Below are positions 41,481 through 51,366 of a DNA stretch of 64,000 bases, in pieces. The position numbers and the translations under genes are program-made. This stretch comes from CAHJXF01 sp038225855 (GTDB taxonomy: Bacteria; Pseudomonadota; Gammaproteobacteria; Burkholderiales; Burkholderiaceae_D): the NCBI GenBank assembly GCA_038225855.1, contig JBBRQU010000014.1, forward strand, positions 1 to 64,000, written 5' to 3'. The stretch's first letter is position 1. Each line of letters begins with the position of its first letter. The notes below the pieces were generated by a model. The model was given only the letters and a program-made list of their open reading frames with translations, was not told where the DNA came from and did not search any database.

Positions 41481-44132
41481 TTAGGCAGTCTTTTTCTTGC
41501 TCGAAGTCGCGCGCGCAGACTTGACCGCGGACTTCTTGGCCGGCCGCTTTCGTGCGGTCGTCAGGGCTTTCGACGGCGACCCCTCGGCCTTCGAATCATC
41601 GGCAGCGCGAACCACGGTTGCGGACTTGTTCGCAGCCGGCGCCTTCACTGCGCGCGGCTCGAATTCGAAGCCGACCTTGCCCTTCTCGGCGTCCCACACG
41701 AGATAGGCCTTGAAGAAGCGATTGGTCCTCGATGACTTGAAGCCGGGCAACAAGTCCGTCCTGCCGGTCTCGAGCAACTTACCGATCTGCTCGCGCGAGA
41801 CTTCCTGCTGCAGGATGATCTTGCCGCTCTTGAAGTCGCAAGTCCTCGGTGGGTTGATGCTGTTCTCGCATGCGTACGAAAGACCGAGTTCGTACACGGC
41901 GCCGCCGCACTTCGGACACGAGCCCACCATCTGCTGACCGGTGAAGTCGACAGGCTCGCTGTTCGGATCGTCCTGCGACTGGCCGAAATCGAATTCGAGC
42001 TTGAGGTTCTTGTTCTCGTCGTCAGGGACGATCTTGAGGATCGCGGCAAAGGGCCGACCCATCTTGCTGCGAAAGCCTTGCAGCGGCCCGATCTCGCGTT
42101 TATTCAGCAGCTCTTCGACTTCAGCGATTTCGAATTGCCGACCGCCCGGGATCTTGCTGATCGAAAAGCCGCAGCCGGTATCGTTCGGGGTCTTCTCGCC
42201 GACGCACGCGAAGCGGCGATAGTTCTCCTTCACCTCGCCGCCGCAATTCGGGCACGGCGTCTTCAAGGTCGCGTAATCGCCGGGGATGGTGTCGCTGTCG
42301 TATTCCTTGGCGCGCTTGACGATGATCTGCGTCATCTGCGCGATCTCGCGCATGAAGGCGTCGCGACTCATCTTTCCTTTTTCCATCAGCGCGAGCTTGT
42401 GTTCCCACTCGCCGGTCAGTTCGGGCGCAGTGAGCTCGGTCACGTCGAGGCCGCGCAACAGCGTCATCAACTGAAACGCCTTTGCGGTCGCGATCAGTTC
42501 GCGGCCTTCGCGCACCATGTACTTCTCGTAGAGCAGGCCCTCGATGATCGCGGCGCGCGTCGCGGGTGTGCCGAGCCCTTTGCCGGCCATCGCTTCGCGC
42601 AGATCGTCGTCGTCGATCAGCTTGCCCGCGCCTTCCATTGCCGACAGCAGCGTCGCTTCGTTGTAGCGCGCGGGCGGCTTGGTCGCCAGACCGATCGCCT
42701 CGATCTTTTCGGTGATCGGCTGCTCGCCGGGTGCGACCGCGACCAGGTTCTCGTCCTCGCCTTGCGCCTCCTTGCCGTACACCTGCAACCAGCCGGGCGA
42801 AACGAGCACCTTGCCTTCAGTCTTGAAGCGATGTCCCGCGACCTCGGTGATGCGCGTGCTCACGAGAAATTCCGCGGGCGGAAAGAACACCGCGAGAAAG
42901 CGCTTGACGACCAGGTCGTACAACTTCTGCTCGGGCTCCGACAGATTCTTCGGAGCCTGCAAGGTCGGGATGATCGCGAAATGGTCGCTGATCTTGGTAT
43001 TGTCGAAGATGCGCTTGTTGGGCTTGACCCACTGGTTCTTGATCACCAGCGACGCGGCCTGGTGATAGTTGTTCGAGTCCTTCAACATCGCCAGCGTTTC
43101 CTTCACCGTGCCCACATAGTCCTCGGGCAGATGACGGCTGTCGGTTCGCGGATAGGTCAGCACCTTGTGGCGCTCGTAGAGCGCCTGCGCGAGACCGAGC
43201 GTGTTCTTGGCCGAGAAGCCGAAGCGGCCGTTGGCTTCGCGCTGCAGGGTCGTGAGATCGAAGAGGCCCGGCGACATCGAGGTCGAGGGCTTGGATTCCT
43301 CGGTGACGGCGCCGAGCTTGCCGCGGCATGCCGCGACGATCGAATCGGCCGCGGGCTTGCCCCACAGACGCGAGTCGCGCTGGTCGGGGTCCTCACCGGT
43401 GCGCTTGAATTTCGGATCGAACCAGCGGCCGGGATACATGCCGGCGGCCGCGACGAACTCGGCCTGCACTTCCCAATAGTCGCGCGACACGAAGCGCTTG
43501 ATCTTCTCTTCGCGCTCGACCACGATCGACAGCGTCGGCGTCTGCACGCGGCCCACGGTGGTCAGAAAGAATCCGCCGCCCTTGGAGTTGAACGCGGTCA
43601 TCGCGCGCGTGCCGTTGATGCCGATCATCCAGTCGGCCTCCGACCTGCTGCGTGCGGCATCGGCCAGCGGATGCATCTGCGCATCGCTACGCAAATGCGC
43701 AAAGCCGTCGATGATGGAGCCTTGCGTCATCGACTGCAGCCACAGCCGCTGGACCGGTTGCTTGGCCTTCGCGTGCTGCGCGATCAGGCGAAAGATCAAC
43801 TCGCCTTCGCGGCCCGCGTCGCATGCATTGATCAGGCGATCGACATCTTTGCGCTTGATCAGCCGGCTCAACAACTTCAGGCGCGACTCGGTCTTGGCGA
43901 TCGGATGCAGATCGAAGTGGGGCGGGATCACCGGCAGATTCGCGAAGCTCCACTTGCCGCGCTTGACGTCGTATTCCTCGGGCGCGGCGATCTCGACCAG
44001 ATGGCCGATCGCCGACGAGAGGACGAAGTCGTCCGACTCGAAGTAATCGTCGTGCTTCTTGAAGCCGCCCAAAGCGCGAGCGATGTCGTTGGCGACCGAG
44101 GGCTTCTCGGCAATGATGAGTGCCTTGCTCAT
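41481..44132 (-). CDS. topB: DNA topoisomerase III
   Basis: The product is 883 aa, a type IA topoisomerase. The Toprim domain begins KALIIAEKPSVANDIA and contains DAGREGELIF; the active-site Tyr is in LTYPRTDSRHLP near residue 330. The C-terminal part carries zinc-ribbon segments (CPNCGG and CPKCGG sets) and a Lys/Ala/Ser-rich tail, common in betaproteobacterial TopB. It relaxes and decatenates single-stranded or hemicatenated DNA. It is last in the LysM-dprA-smg-topB run. Confidence 0.94.
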   Translation of the reverse strand: MSKALIIAEKPSVANDIARALGGFKKHDDYFESDDFVLSSAIGHLVEIAAPEEYDVKRGKWSFANLPVIPPHFDLHPIAKTESRLKLLSRLIKRKDVDRLINACDAGREGELIFRLIAQHAKAKQPVQRLWLQSMTQGSIIDGFAHLRSDAQMHPLADAARSRSEADWMIGINGTRAMTAFNSKGGGFFLTTVGRVQTPTLSIVVEREEKIKRFVSRDYWEVQAEFVAAAGMYPGRWFDPKFKRTGEDPDQRDSRLWGKPAADSIVAACRGKLGAVTEESKPSTSMSPGLFDLTTLQREANGRFGFSAKNTLGLAQALYERHKVLTYPRTDSRHLPEDYVGTVKETLAMLKDSNNYHQAASLVIKNQWVKPNKRIFDNTKISDHFAIIPTLQAPKNLSEPEQKLYDLVVKRFLAVFFPPAEFLVSTRITEVAGHRFKTEGKVLVSPGWLQVYGKEAQGEDENLVAVAPGEQPITEKIEAIGLATKPPARYNEATLLSAMEGAGKLIDDDDLREAMAGKGLGTPATRAAIIEGLLYEKYMVREGRELIATAKAFQLMTLLRGLDVTELTAPELTGEWEHKLALMEKGKMSRDAFMREIAQMTQIIVKRAKEYDSDTIPGDYATLKTPCPNCGGEVKENYRRFACVGEKTPNDTGCGFSISKIPGGRQFEIAEVEELLNKREIGPLQGFRSKMGRPFAAILKIVPDDENKNLKLEFDFGQSQDDPNSEPVDFTGQQMVGSCPKCGGAVYELGLSYACENSINPPRTCDFKSGKIILQQEVSREQIGKLLETGRTDLLPGFKSSRTNRFFKAYLVWDAEKGKVGFEFEPRAVKAPAANKSATVVRAADDSKAEGSPSKALTTARKRPAKKSAVKSARATSSKKKTA

Positions 44133-44251
44133 TTCACCTACAAGGGAATGGCGCGGGGAAATCCGGACCCTGAATCAGGGCGGCATCATACGCGCAAGAT
44201 TTTCGGCGTCGCAAATGGCAAACGGCGACGACTGTTCTGGTGACGATCGTG

Positions 44252-44710
44252 TCAGTGCATCTGACGAGGGGCGCCGTCTTCGAGAAGTTCCTCGAGGATC
44301 AGCGCATCGGGCTCTTCGCCCTGACTCCAGAAAACCATCAGGATGATGACTTTCAACGACTCGAGCGAGACCGGTCTTTCATCGGTTGCGAGGGCGCGTT
44401 CGATGACGATTTCGCGCAGCAGCGGATTCAGGACGCCGGCCGATTCGAAAAAGGACAGAAAGCCGATGGCCTCAGCGCCGAGGCGCTCGTATTCCTGATC
44501 GACGTAGACGCGAAACGAGGAACTCTCAGCGTAGGCAACCGGAACCGTGGTCTGCGTGACTGTCGCCAGACCCGAGAGCCACGACAAGGCGCTATGGATC
44601 TCTTCCCCTTCGAAACCGGCGGCGGACAGCTTCTTGGCGAGCGTACCCGCATCGGGGCACGCATCGGGCCGGTAGTAAGTCTCGTAGAGATAAACGAGGA
44701 TTTCGAACAT
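44252..44710 (-). CDS. smg: Smg family protein (DUF494)
   Basis: The product is 152 aa, matching the DUF494/Smg family from MFEILVYLYETYYRPDACPD to the end. It is small, acidic and soluble. The molecular role is unknown; the conserved link with dprA and topoisomerase genes suggests DNA metabolism. It lies between dprA and topB on the same strand. Confidence 0.9.
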   Translation of the reverse strand: MFEILVYLYETYYRPDACPDAGTLAKKLSAAGFEGEEIHSALSWLSGLATVTQTTVPVAYAESSSFRVYVDQEYERLGAEAIGFLSFFESAGVLNPLLREIVIERALATDERPVSLESLKVIILMVFWSQGEEPDALILEELLEDGAPRQMH

Positions 44711-44817
44711 GTGGCTGCAATGTAACCCGTGAAGACCATCGGTTCAAGTTGAGGGGCGCTGTGTGGGCATCGATGCAACGCATGCTGCCGCGTCGCTTGA
44801 CGGCATCACTCGACGCA

Positions 44818-45939
44818 TCACTTGAACAAACGCTGGACACGCCCTCCCGGTAGACGTGCGATGTGGCCGTCAAGTTCGAGCTCGAGCAATTTCGACGAAA
44901 GCTGCGCGGCGCCGAATCCCGCGCGCAGGGCGAGATCGTCCGCGGTCACGGGGTCGAAGCCCAGAAGCGCAAGCAGCTCCGCGTCGCAGTCTTGGATCCC
45001 GGTCCGCGCGGGCGGCGCTGGTCGTGCCGGGGCCGCCGACACGCCCAATTCTTCGAAGATGTCGGCCACCGAGTCGATCAGTTTCGCGCCCTGACGAATC
45101 AGTTGGTGACAACCCTTCGACAAGGGCGAATGAATCGAGCCGGGGATCGCAAACACGTCGCGTCCGCATTCGGCCGCCAGGCGCGCGGTGATCAGCGAAC
45201 CCGATCGAGCGGCCGCTTCGACGACCAGAACGCCGCGCGAGAGTCCGGCGATGATGCGATTGCGCCGCGGGAAGTGATGCGCGGCAGCCGCGGCGCCAAG
45301 CGGGAACTCGCCGACGATGAGACCGTGCTCGGCGATGCGATGCGCGAGCGTGCGATGCGTGGCGGGATAGACGATGTCGGCGCCGGTGCCGATGACTGCG
45401 ATGGTCGAGCCGCCGCGTGCGCCGGCGTCGAGCGCGCCTTCATGCGCGGCTGCGTCGATGCCGGTCGCAAGGCCGCTGACGATGGTGTGGCCCGCGGCCG
45501 CGAGCGCTTCGGCAAAGCGTCGCGCATCGATCAATCCTTGCGCTGTGGCGTTGCGGCTGCCGACGATCGCGAGCGCCGATCCCTCGAGTCGTTCGAGGCG
45601 ACCCTTTGCATAGAGGAGTGCTGGCGGGTCGGCGATTTCGAGCAGACCTCTCGGATAGCGCGCGTCGGCGAGCGTGAGGACGTGGTTGTCCGGTTCGCGA
45701 CTCCACGCCTGCGTGCGCGCAGTGAGATCGGCGAGCGATGCGTCGGGCTGGGCGCGCAGCGCGCCCGCGATCGCCGGCGACACGACGCGCAGCAACTGCT
45801 CGCGGGTTGCATGGAAGACCGCATCGGGAAGGCCGAAGGTCGCGAGCAGCGCACGGCAGGTCGCCGATCCGACGCCGGGCGTCGCGGTCAGCCGCAACCA
45901 GGCGGCGAGCTCGTCCGCGTCGATGGCGTCGACGGCCAT
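44818..45939 (-). CDS. dprA: DNA-processing protein DprA
   Basis: The product is 373 aa. An N-terminal HhH/SAM-like region is followed by the Rossmann DprA core (LAIVGSRNATAQG, VSGLATGIDAAAH, GTGADIVYPATH) and a C-terminal winged helix (about 310-373). It loads RecA on incoming single-stranded DNA during natural transformation. The start at 45939 (MAVDAIDADELAAW) lies 13 bases after the LysM gene; the frame is open further upstream without family sequence. Confidence 0.93.
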   Translation of the reverse strand: MAVDAIDADELAAWLRLTATPGVGSATCRALLATFGLPDAVFHATREQLLRVVSPAIAGALRAQPDASLADLTARTQAWSREPDNHVLTLADARYPRGLLEIADPPALLYAKGRLERLEGSALAIVGSRNATAQGLIDARRFAEALAAAGHTIVSGLATGIDAAAHEGALDAGARGGSTIAVIGTGADIVYPATHRTLAHRIAEHGLIVGEFPLGAAAAAHHFPRRNRIIAGLSRGVLVVEAAARSGSLITARLAAECGRDVFAIPGSIHSPLSKGCHQLIRQGAKLIDSVADIFEELGVSAAPARPAPPARTGIQDCDAELLALLGFDPVTADDLALRAGFGAAQLSSKLLELELDGHIARLPGGRVQRLFK

Positions 45940-45952
45940 CGCGGACAGGTTC

Positions 45953-47176
45953 TCAGGGCTGTGTGACCGAGTCGCCGACTTCGACCGGTCCGGCGCTCGA
46001 TGTGATGAGACCGTAAGCCACGCGGTTGAAGACGCGAAACACGAACAGCAGGCCCTTGCGCTCTTCAGGCAGCGTGATCGATTCGCGCGCGCCATTGGTC
46101 TTGTCGACGATGGTGCGGCCATAGGTCTTGATCGCAAGCACCGCGCCGATGTCGAGTCCGTCGGCTGCGCCGCGATTGATCGCAACGACCATGTTGGGAC
46201 CCGCATACGCGACGCCCGAATAGGTGGCGACGATACGCCCCGCGACCGGCCGTGCGGGAGCGTGCGGCATGTAGTTGAGGACCACCGCCTTGGTGGCCGG
46301 AACCAGCCGGTCGCCCACAGCCATTTCGAGCTTCGAAGTCGTGATCGCGATCGTGGTCGGGCTGCCCGGATGCGTCACGTTCGCGGTCCCGAGATAGTCG
46401 GCCTGATAAGCGATGACTGCGCCGGTGTCGGGATCTTTAAGCGCGCGGCCGGGCCGGAACACCTGATAGTTGGTCACCGACCGGTCGGTGATCCCCGCGA
46501 CGTAGGCGATATCGCCCGCGCCGAGAATCACGCGTTCTTTCGATGCGACGATGCGCGGCGCGTCCAGCATGGTCGATGTCTCGACGATCAGCGGTTGAGT
46601 CAGATAAGGCTCGATCGCTTCGGATGGAATGCTGGGGATCGCGTCGCGACCCGTCTCGACGCGCACCTGGGGCGACAGCTTGACCGTTGCGTTGGCGTTC
46701 GGCCCGGTGGACAGGCGCATCGTGCCGGTGGTGCGATCGAGGACGATCACCTGACCCGGATAGATCCAGTGCGGATTGCGGATCTGGTCGCGATTCATCT
46801 GCCAGATCTGCGGCCAGCGCCACGGCTGCTTCAGAAAGCGGCCGGCGATCCCCCACAGGGTGTCGCCGCGAACGATCGTATAGGTGTCCGGCGCATTGTC
46901 GACGAACACATCGGTGGCCGTTTGCGCACGCCGAGCATTGACCGGTTCAGTTGACGATGCGGGCTGACCGGCTGTGGGATAGCGGGGGTTGTCGTAAGGC
47001 GACGGGTTCGATTGGGCCTGCGCGTTCGCCGCGAGCATCAGGCCGGAACACAGCGCGACTTGCCTGATGACGATCGATCCCCATCTGGAGAATCGGGGGT
47101 CGTAGCCTCTTTGCAATGGAAGATTCAAGAAGGATTCGAAGCGAACGGCTATGCTAGACTTTTTTCTGATTTTCAT
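45953..47176 (-). CDS. LysM peptidoglycan-binding protein
   Basis: The open frame gives 407 aa. A hydrophobic export signal lies at about 37-55 (QVALCSGLMLAANAQAQ); the stretch before it is longer than normal, so the true start may be an internal non-ATG codon. A LysM domain at about 97-147 (YTIVRGDTLWGIAGRFLK, then WIYPGQVIVL) binds peptidoglycan, and the remaining 260 residues form a family-typical periplasmic domain. Its position just upstream of dprA is conserved in betaproteobacteria. It is divergent from def. Confidence 0.85.
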   Translation of the reverse strand: MKIRKKSSIAVRFESFLNLPLQRGYDPRFSRWGSIVIRQVALCSGLMLAANAQAQSNPSPYDNPRYPTAGQPASSTEPVNARRAQTATDVFVDNAPDTYTIVRGDTLWGIAGRFLKQPWRWPQIWQMNRDQIRNPHWIYPGQVIVLDRTTGTMRLSTGPNANATVKLSPQVRVETGRDAIPSIPSEAIEPYLTQPLIVETSTMLDAPRIVASKERVILGAGDIAYVAGITDRSVTNYQVFRPGRALKDPDTGAVIAYQADYLGTANVTHPGSPTTIAITTSKLEMAVGDRLVPATKAVVLNYMPHAPARPVAGRIVATYSGVAYAGPNMVVAINRGAADGLDIGAVLAIKTYGRTIVDKTNGARESITLPEERKGLLFVFRVFNRVAYGLITSSAGPVEVGDSVTQP

Positions 47177-47306
47177 TCACACAGCCTCGCTGTTCACGCG
47201 TCTTCATGGGCGGTCATGCGCATGGTTGGCAATCCGCCCGAAATTTTCCGATTAATCGTTTGATGTCGCAATCATTATTCCGGACAGTCGATTCGGTACT
47301 GTTGTT

Positions 47307-47813
47307 ATGGCGTTACTTCCTATCCTGCATTATCCCGACCCGCGTCTAAGGAAAAGCGCCAGCCCGGTCACGCAATTCGACGAGCGAATTCGTGCGCTCG
47401 TGGCCAATATGGCGCAGACGATGTATGAGGCGCAGGGTGTAGGTCTCGCGGCCACGCAGGTCGACGTGCATGAACGCGTGATCGTCATCGACATCTCCGA
47501 TGCGCGTGACGAACTAAGGGTCTTCATCAACCCGCGCATCATCGCGGCGAGCCCCGACCGGCGGCTCGCCGAAGAAGGTTGCCTCTCGGTTCCCGGCGTA
47601 TACGACGAGGTCGAACGGCCCGAATCGGTCACCGTCGAAGCCCAGGACCAACGCGGCCGCAGCTTTCGTCTCGACGCCGAAGGACTGCTCGCGGTGTGTG
47701 TTCAGCACGAAATGGATCATCTGACGGGCAAGGTCTTCGTCGAATATCTGTCGCCGTTGAAGCAGGCCCGCATCCGCAATCGCATGCGCAAGCTCGATCG
47801 CGTGAGTGCCTGA
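47307..47813 (+). CDS. def: Peptide deformylase
   Basis: The product is 168 aa. The three metalloenzyme motifs are present: GVGLAATQ, EEGCLSVPG and HEMDH. It removes the formyl group from new N termini using a divalent metal, usually Fe2+. It is followed by fmt, the enzyme that makes formyl-Met-tRNA. There is no clear Shine-Dalgarno upstream of the ATG; the leader is AT-richer than its surroundings. Confidence 0.96.
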   Translation: MALLPILHYPDPRLRKSASPVTQFDERIRALVANMAQTMYEAQGVGLAATQVDVHERVIVIDISDARDELRVFINPRIIAASPDRRLAEEGCLSVPGVYDEVERPESVTVEAQDQRGRSFRLDAEGLLAVCVQHEMDHLTGKVFVEYLSPLKQARIRNRMRKLDRVSA

Positions 47814-47872
47814 ACTCGACCGGGCACGCGCTGCCCGAAGCCGCGTTCGCTTCGACGCTTCGACGCTTGGTG

Positions 47873-47903
47873 ATCACGGCTTCGTCGTGATTCTTCTTTC
47901 TTC
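47873..47903 (+). promoter_or_regulatory. Hairpin and pyrimidine-rich leader before fmt
   Basis: ATCACG (47873-47878) and CGTGAT (47886-47891) can pair, followed by TTCTTCTTTCTTC up to the fmt ATG. There is no Shine-Dalgarno. It could be a weak terminator or attenuator between def and fmt, or simply an S1-type pyrimidine-rich leader. Confidence 0.3.
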
Positions 47904-49034
47904 ATGAGGCTCGTCTTTGCGGGTACGCCCGATTTCGCGCGCACGGCGCTCGACGCCTTGATCGCCGCCGGCCACCGGATCGTCCTCGTTCTCACGCAAC
48001 CCGATCGGCCCGCCGGTCGCGGGCTGCAGATCCATCCGGGTCCCGTGAAGGCGCGCGCGCTGCACGAAGGCATCGAAGTTCTTCAGCCGCGCGGCCTGCG
48101 TCTTTCCGGGCGCTACGAGGACGACGCGCAACTTGCGCATCGACGGCTGCGCGAAACGCCGCACGATGCGATGGTCGTCGCGGCATACGGGCTCATTCTT
48201 CCGCAAACGATCCTCGACATGCCGCCGCGTGGATGCATCAACATCCACGCGAGCCTGTTGCCGCGCTGGCGCGGTGCGGCGCCGATCCAGCGGGCGATCG
48301 AGGCGGGCGATGCCGAAACCGGCATCACGATCATGCAGATGGAGGCGGGACTCGACACCGGCCCCATGCTGCTGGTGAAGAAGTGTTCGATAACCCGGAG
48401 CGATACGACGGCCGCGCTGACTCGCAGGCTCGCCGGCCTCGGCGGCGATGCGATCGTTGAAGCGCTGGCCTCGCTCGAGCGCGGTCAACTCGAATCCCGT
48501 CCCCAGCATGATCCCGGTGACGAATCCGCGGTGCGCCATGCGGCCAAGGTGTCGAAGGACGAAGGCGCGCTCGACTTCACGTTGTCGACACGTAGCCTGG
48601 TCGATCGCATCCGTGCGTTCGATCCATGGCCGGGTTGTACTGCGCAGCTCGTCGATGAGCAGAACAAGCCGCTCACGCAATTCAAGGTGTGGCGCGCCGA
48701 AGAGCTGCACGCTCGCGACGTTGCAGAATGGAATGGACAAACGCAGGCGAGCGCAGTGCCCGGCAGCGTCCTCGGATTCGTCGAATCGAAATCTGCGACG
48801 AGCGCGGCGCTTCGCGATCACGGCGTCGCGATCATCGTGAAGACCGGCGACGGCGCGATCGCGCTCAAGGAATTGCAGAAAGCCGGCGGCAAGCGATTGC
48901 CTGCGAACGCGTTCGTGCGCGATTTCGTCGAAGAGGGTGGAGACGTGCGCATGCTGCCGCGCGTGCTCCCGCGCCTGCTCCCGCGCCTGCTCCATTTCGC
49001 GCCACGAGACGCGGGGACATCGACGGCAAATTGA
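47904..49034 (+). CDS. fmt: Methionyl-tRNA formyltransferase
   Basis: The product is 376 aa against a usual 310-330. The catalytic domain has INIHASLLPRWRGAAPIQ (Asn and His) and the Asp of EAGLDTGPML; the C-terminal OB-like domain follows. It formylates Met-tRNAi with 10-formyl-tetrahydrofolate. The extra length is partly a C-terminal tail, MLPRVLPRLLPRLLHF plus about 12 residues, encoded by a tandem short repeat at about 48950-49005. The start at 47904 is the only one giving the conserved MRLVFAGTP. Confidence 0.94.
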   Translation: MRLVFAGTPDFARTALDALIAAGHRIVLVLTQPDRPAGRGLQIHPGPVKARALHEGIEVLQPRGLRLSGRYEDDAQLAHRRLRETPHDAMVVAAYGLILPQTILDMPPRGCINIHASLLPRWRGAAPIQRAIEAGDAETGITIMQMEAGLDTGPMLLVKKCSITRSDTTAALTRRLAGLGGDAIVEALASLERGQLESRPQHDPGDESAVRHAAKVSKDEGALDFTLSTRSLVDRIRAFDPWPGCTAQLVDEQNKPLTQFKVWRAEELHARDVAEWNGQTQASAVPGSVLGFVESKSATSAALRDHGVAIIVKTGDGAIALKELQKAGGKRLPANAFVRDFVEEGGDVRMLPRVLPRLLPRLLHFAPRDAGTSTAN

Positions 49035-49095
49035 GCGGCTTTAGAATGCGCGGGCTGATTTCTTGCCACGTATTCGTTTCTTCCAACCGTTCCCC

Positions 49096-49785
49096 ATGAA
49101 CACATTCGCCGACCTCGGCATCGTGCACCTCGGGCTGTTCTGCGGCGCCGTCGTGCTGCTCAACTTCACGCCGGGTCCCGACACGGCCTTCATCGTCGGC
49201 CAGAGCGTGGCGCGCGGTCGGCGCGCGGGATTGATGGCGGTGCTCGGCATCTCTCTGGGTTGCGTCGTGCATACGCTGGCGCTGGCGCTCGGCTTGAGCG
49301 CGCTGATCGCGGCATCGGCCAACGCTTTCATGCTGATCAAGATCGTCGGGGCTGTCTATCTGATCTTTCTCGGCGGGCGCATGATCGTCGCGAGCTTGCG
49401 CGTCAAGCTTCCACCGGATGACGCGGCGCGTGCGAAAGCGTTCTTTCGTCTTGCGGGCCGCAACCCGGCGGCTCGCCCATCGTCCCGACGCACTTTTGCG
49501 CAGGGCTTCGTCACCAACGTGCTCAACCCGAAGGTCGTGCTTTTCTTCCTCTCGTTTTTCCCGCAATTCGTGTCGTTCAACAGTGCGTCGAAGGCACTTG
49601 CTTTCGCGGTTCTCGGCGGCGTGATGATCGTGATCAGCACGATCTACAACGGAATCGTCGCGTGGCTCGCGGGCAGCATCACGCATCGCATGCATGGCGC
49701 CCCGCGCGTGAAGGCGTGGCTCGAACGATCGGTCGGCGCCGCATTCATTGCGCTCGGCGCGAAACTCGCGCTCAGTGAGCGCTAA
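49096..49785 (+). CDS. LysE/RhtB-family amino acid exporter
   Basis: The product is 229 aa with about six membrane helices. The signature LLNFTPGPDTAFIVGQSVARG is near residue 17, and VTNVLNPKVVLFFLSFFPQF near residue 143 is also family-typical. It exports amino acids or derivatives such as homoserine, threonine or lysine; the substrate cannot be named. It lies between fmt and rsmB. Confidence 0.9.
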   Translation: MNTFADLGIVHLGLFCGAVVLLNFTPGPDTAFIVGQSVARGRRAGLMAVLGISLGCVVHTLALALGLSALIAASANAFMLIKIVGAVYLIFLGGRMIVASLRVKLPPDDAARAKAFFRLAGRNPAARPSSRRTFAQGFVTNVLNPKVVLFFLSFFPQFVSFNSASKALAFAVLGGVMIVISTIYNGIVAWLAGSITHRMHGAPRVKAWLERSVGAAFIALGAKLALSER

Positions 49786-49842
49786 GCGAGCGCTGAGCGA
49801 GGGCCAGCGCAAGACGCGCAGCGACCCCGCCGGAAATTGCCG

Positions 49843-51366
49843 ATGCATCGAGTCTCCGCGCGTCCTTCATCGTCGCGCCGTTCATTGAAGAAGACTTCCG
49901 GTCCGGCCATCGACTCGCTGGCGTTCGCGCTGCTCGGCGCCGCGCGCGTGTGTGCCGGCGTGCGCTCGGGACGTTCGTTGCGCGACGGACTCGATCGCGA
50001 GCGCAGCACATTGGCAAGCGCTTCGCATGAAGCCGGTGCGTCGCGCGCAAGAGTCGCCGCGCATCGATCGGACCCGATCGCCGCGATTCACGACTTGTCC
50101 GCGCGTACCCTGCGACGGCGCGGACGCGCCGATGCGCTGCTTGCCCTGATCGCGGATCGCATACCCGATCCTCCCCTGTTGCGAGAACTCCTCGTCGTGG
50201 CGATCGCATTGCTGGTCGATGCGCTCGACGATCGCTTCGCGGTGGATGCTTCATTCGAAACGCGCGTCCAGGGCTTGCCTTACGCGCCCTTCACGCTGGT
50301 GGACCAGGCGGTCGATGCCGCGGCCTCAATGCCCGAACTCGCACGCGGCAAGAGCTTCGTCAACGCGGTGTTGCGCAATCTCCTGCGGCGCATCGAGGAG
50401 ACGCCGACCGTGTTGGCGCGTGTCCTGCGCGGCGATCAGGCGAGCGACGAAGCGCGCTATGAATTGCCGTCGTGGTGGGTCGCGCGCCTGCGTGATGCCT
50501 ATCCCCACGCCTGGCCCGCGATCGTGGCGTCGGCGCTCGAGACCCCGCCGCTGGTGGTGCGCGTCAATCGTCGCAAGACCACGCGCGATGCCTATATCGA
50601 GCGACTCGCGAACGAGGGCATCGCCGCGGTGGCGGTCGGTCCTTCTGCAGTGCGCCTGGAGCGCGCGACGCCCGTGTCTCGCATCCCGGGAGTCGCGGAC
50701 GGCGTCGTCTCGGTGCAGGACGAAGCGGCGCAACGCGCTGCTTTCCTGCTCGATGTCGCCGATGGCATGCGGGTTCTCGATGCCTGTGCCGCACCGGGCG
50801 GCAAGACCGGGCATCTGCTGGAACTGGCCGATCTCGATCTGACTGCGATCGATGCCGATGCGGCACGTCTGTCGCGCGTCAAGGACAACCTCGATCGACT
50901 GGGGCTTTCGGCGGGTCTGTCTGCAAAGCTGATCGCGGGCGACGCCGCGCGGCCCGAACGCTGGTGGGACGGCAAGCATTTCGATCGCATCCTCGTCGAT
51001 GTCCCGTGCACTGCGTCGGGCATCCTGCGACGCCATCCCGATATTCGCTGGCTGCGTCGTGAACACGACATCGCCACGCTGTCGCGTGCCGCGCAACACA
51101 TCACGGGCGCTTTGTGGTCGTTGCTCAAGCCCGATGGTAAATTGCTTCTCGTGACCTGCTCCGTTTTTCCCGAGGAATCCGTGCGCCACGCGCACGCGTT
51201 CGCGACCCGCCACCGTGATGCCATCGCGCTTGCCGCGCCCGGGCAATTGCTGCCCGTTCGCGGGGACCACGGCGGCGCGGGAGTCGATGTCGATGCCGCC
51301 GCCGCTGCCCGCGCAACGGTGGACCACGACGGTCTTTTTTTCGCGCTGTACGCAAAGATGCGGTGA
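49843..51366 (+). CDS. rsmB: 16S rRNA (cytosine-967-C5) methyltransferase RsmB
   Basis: The product is 507 aa; typical RsmB is about 430. The N-terminal NusB-like RNA-binding domain is preceded by about 70 poorly conserved residues. The methyltransferase part has DACAAPGGKTGHLLELADL for SAM and two catalytic Cys in DVPCTASGILRRHPDIRW and TCSVFPEES. It methylates C967 of 16S rRNA. The stop overlaps the next ATG (TGATG). An upstream in-frame TTG at 49837 is less likely as start. Confidence 0.92.
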   Translation: MHRVSARPSSSRRSLKKTSGPAIDSLAFALLGAARVCAGVRSGRSLRDGLDRERSTLASASHEAGASRARVAAHRSDPIAAIHDLSARTLRRRGRADALLALIADRIPDPPLLRELLVVAIALLVDALDDRFAVDASFETRVQGLPYAPFTLVDQAVDAAASMPELARGKSFVNAVLRNLLRRIEETPTVLARVLRGDQASDEARYELPSWWVARLRDAYPHAWPAIVASALETPPLVVRVNRRKTTRDAYIERLANEGIAAVAVGPSAVRLERATPVSRIPGVADGVVSVQDEAAQRAAFLLDVADGMRVLDACAAPGGKTGHLLELADLDLTAIDADAARLSRVKDNLDRLGLSAGLSAKLIAGDAARPERWWDGKHFDRILVDVPCTASGILRRHPDIRWLRREHDIATLSRAAQHITGALWSLLKPDGKLLLVTCSVFPEESVRHAHAFATRHRDAIALAAPGQLLPVRGDHGGAGVDVDAAAAARATVDHDGLFFALYAKMR

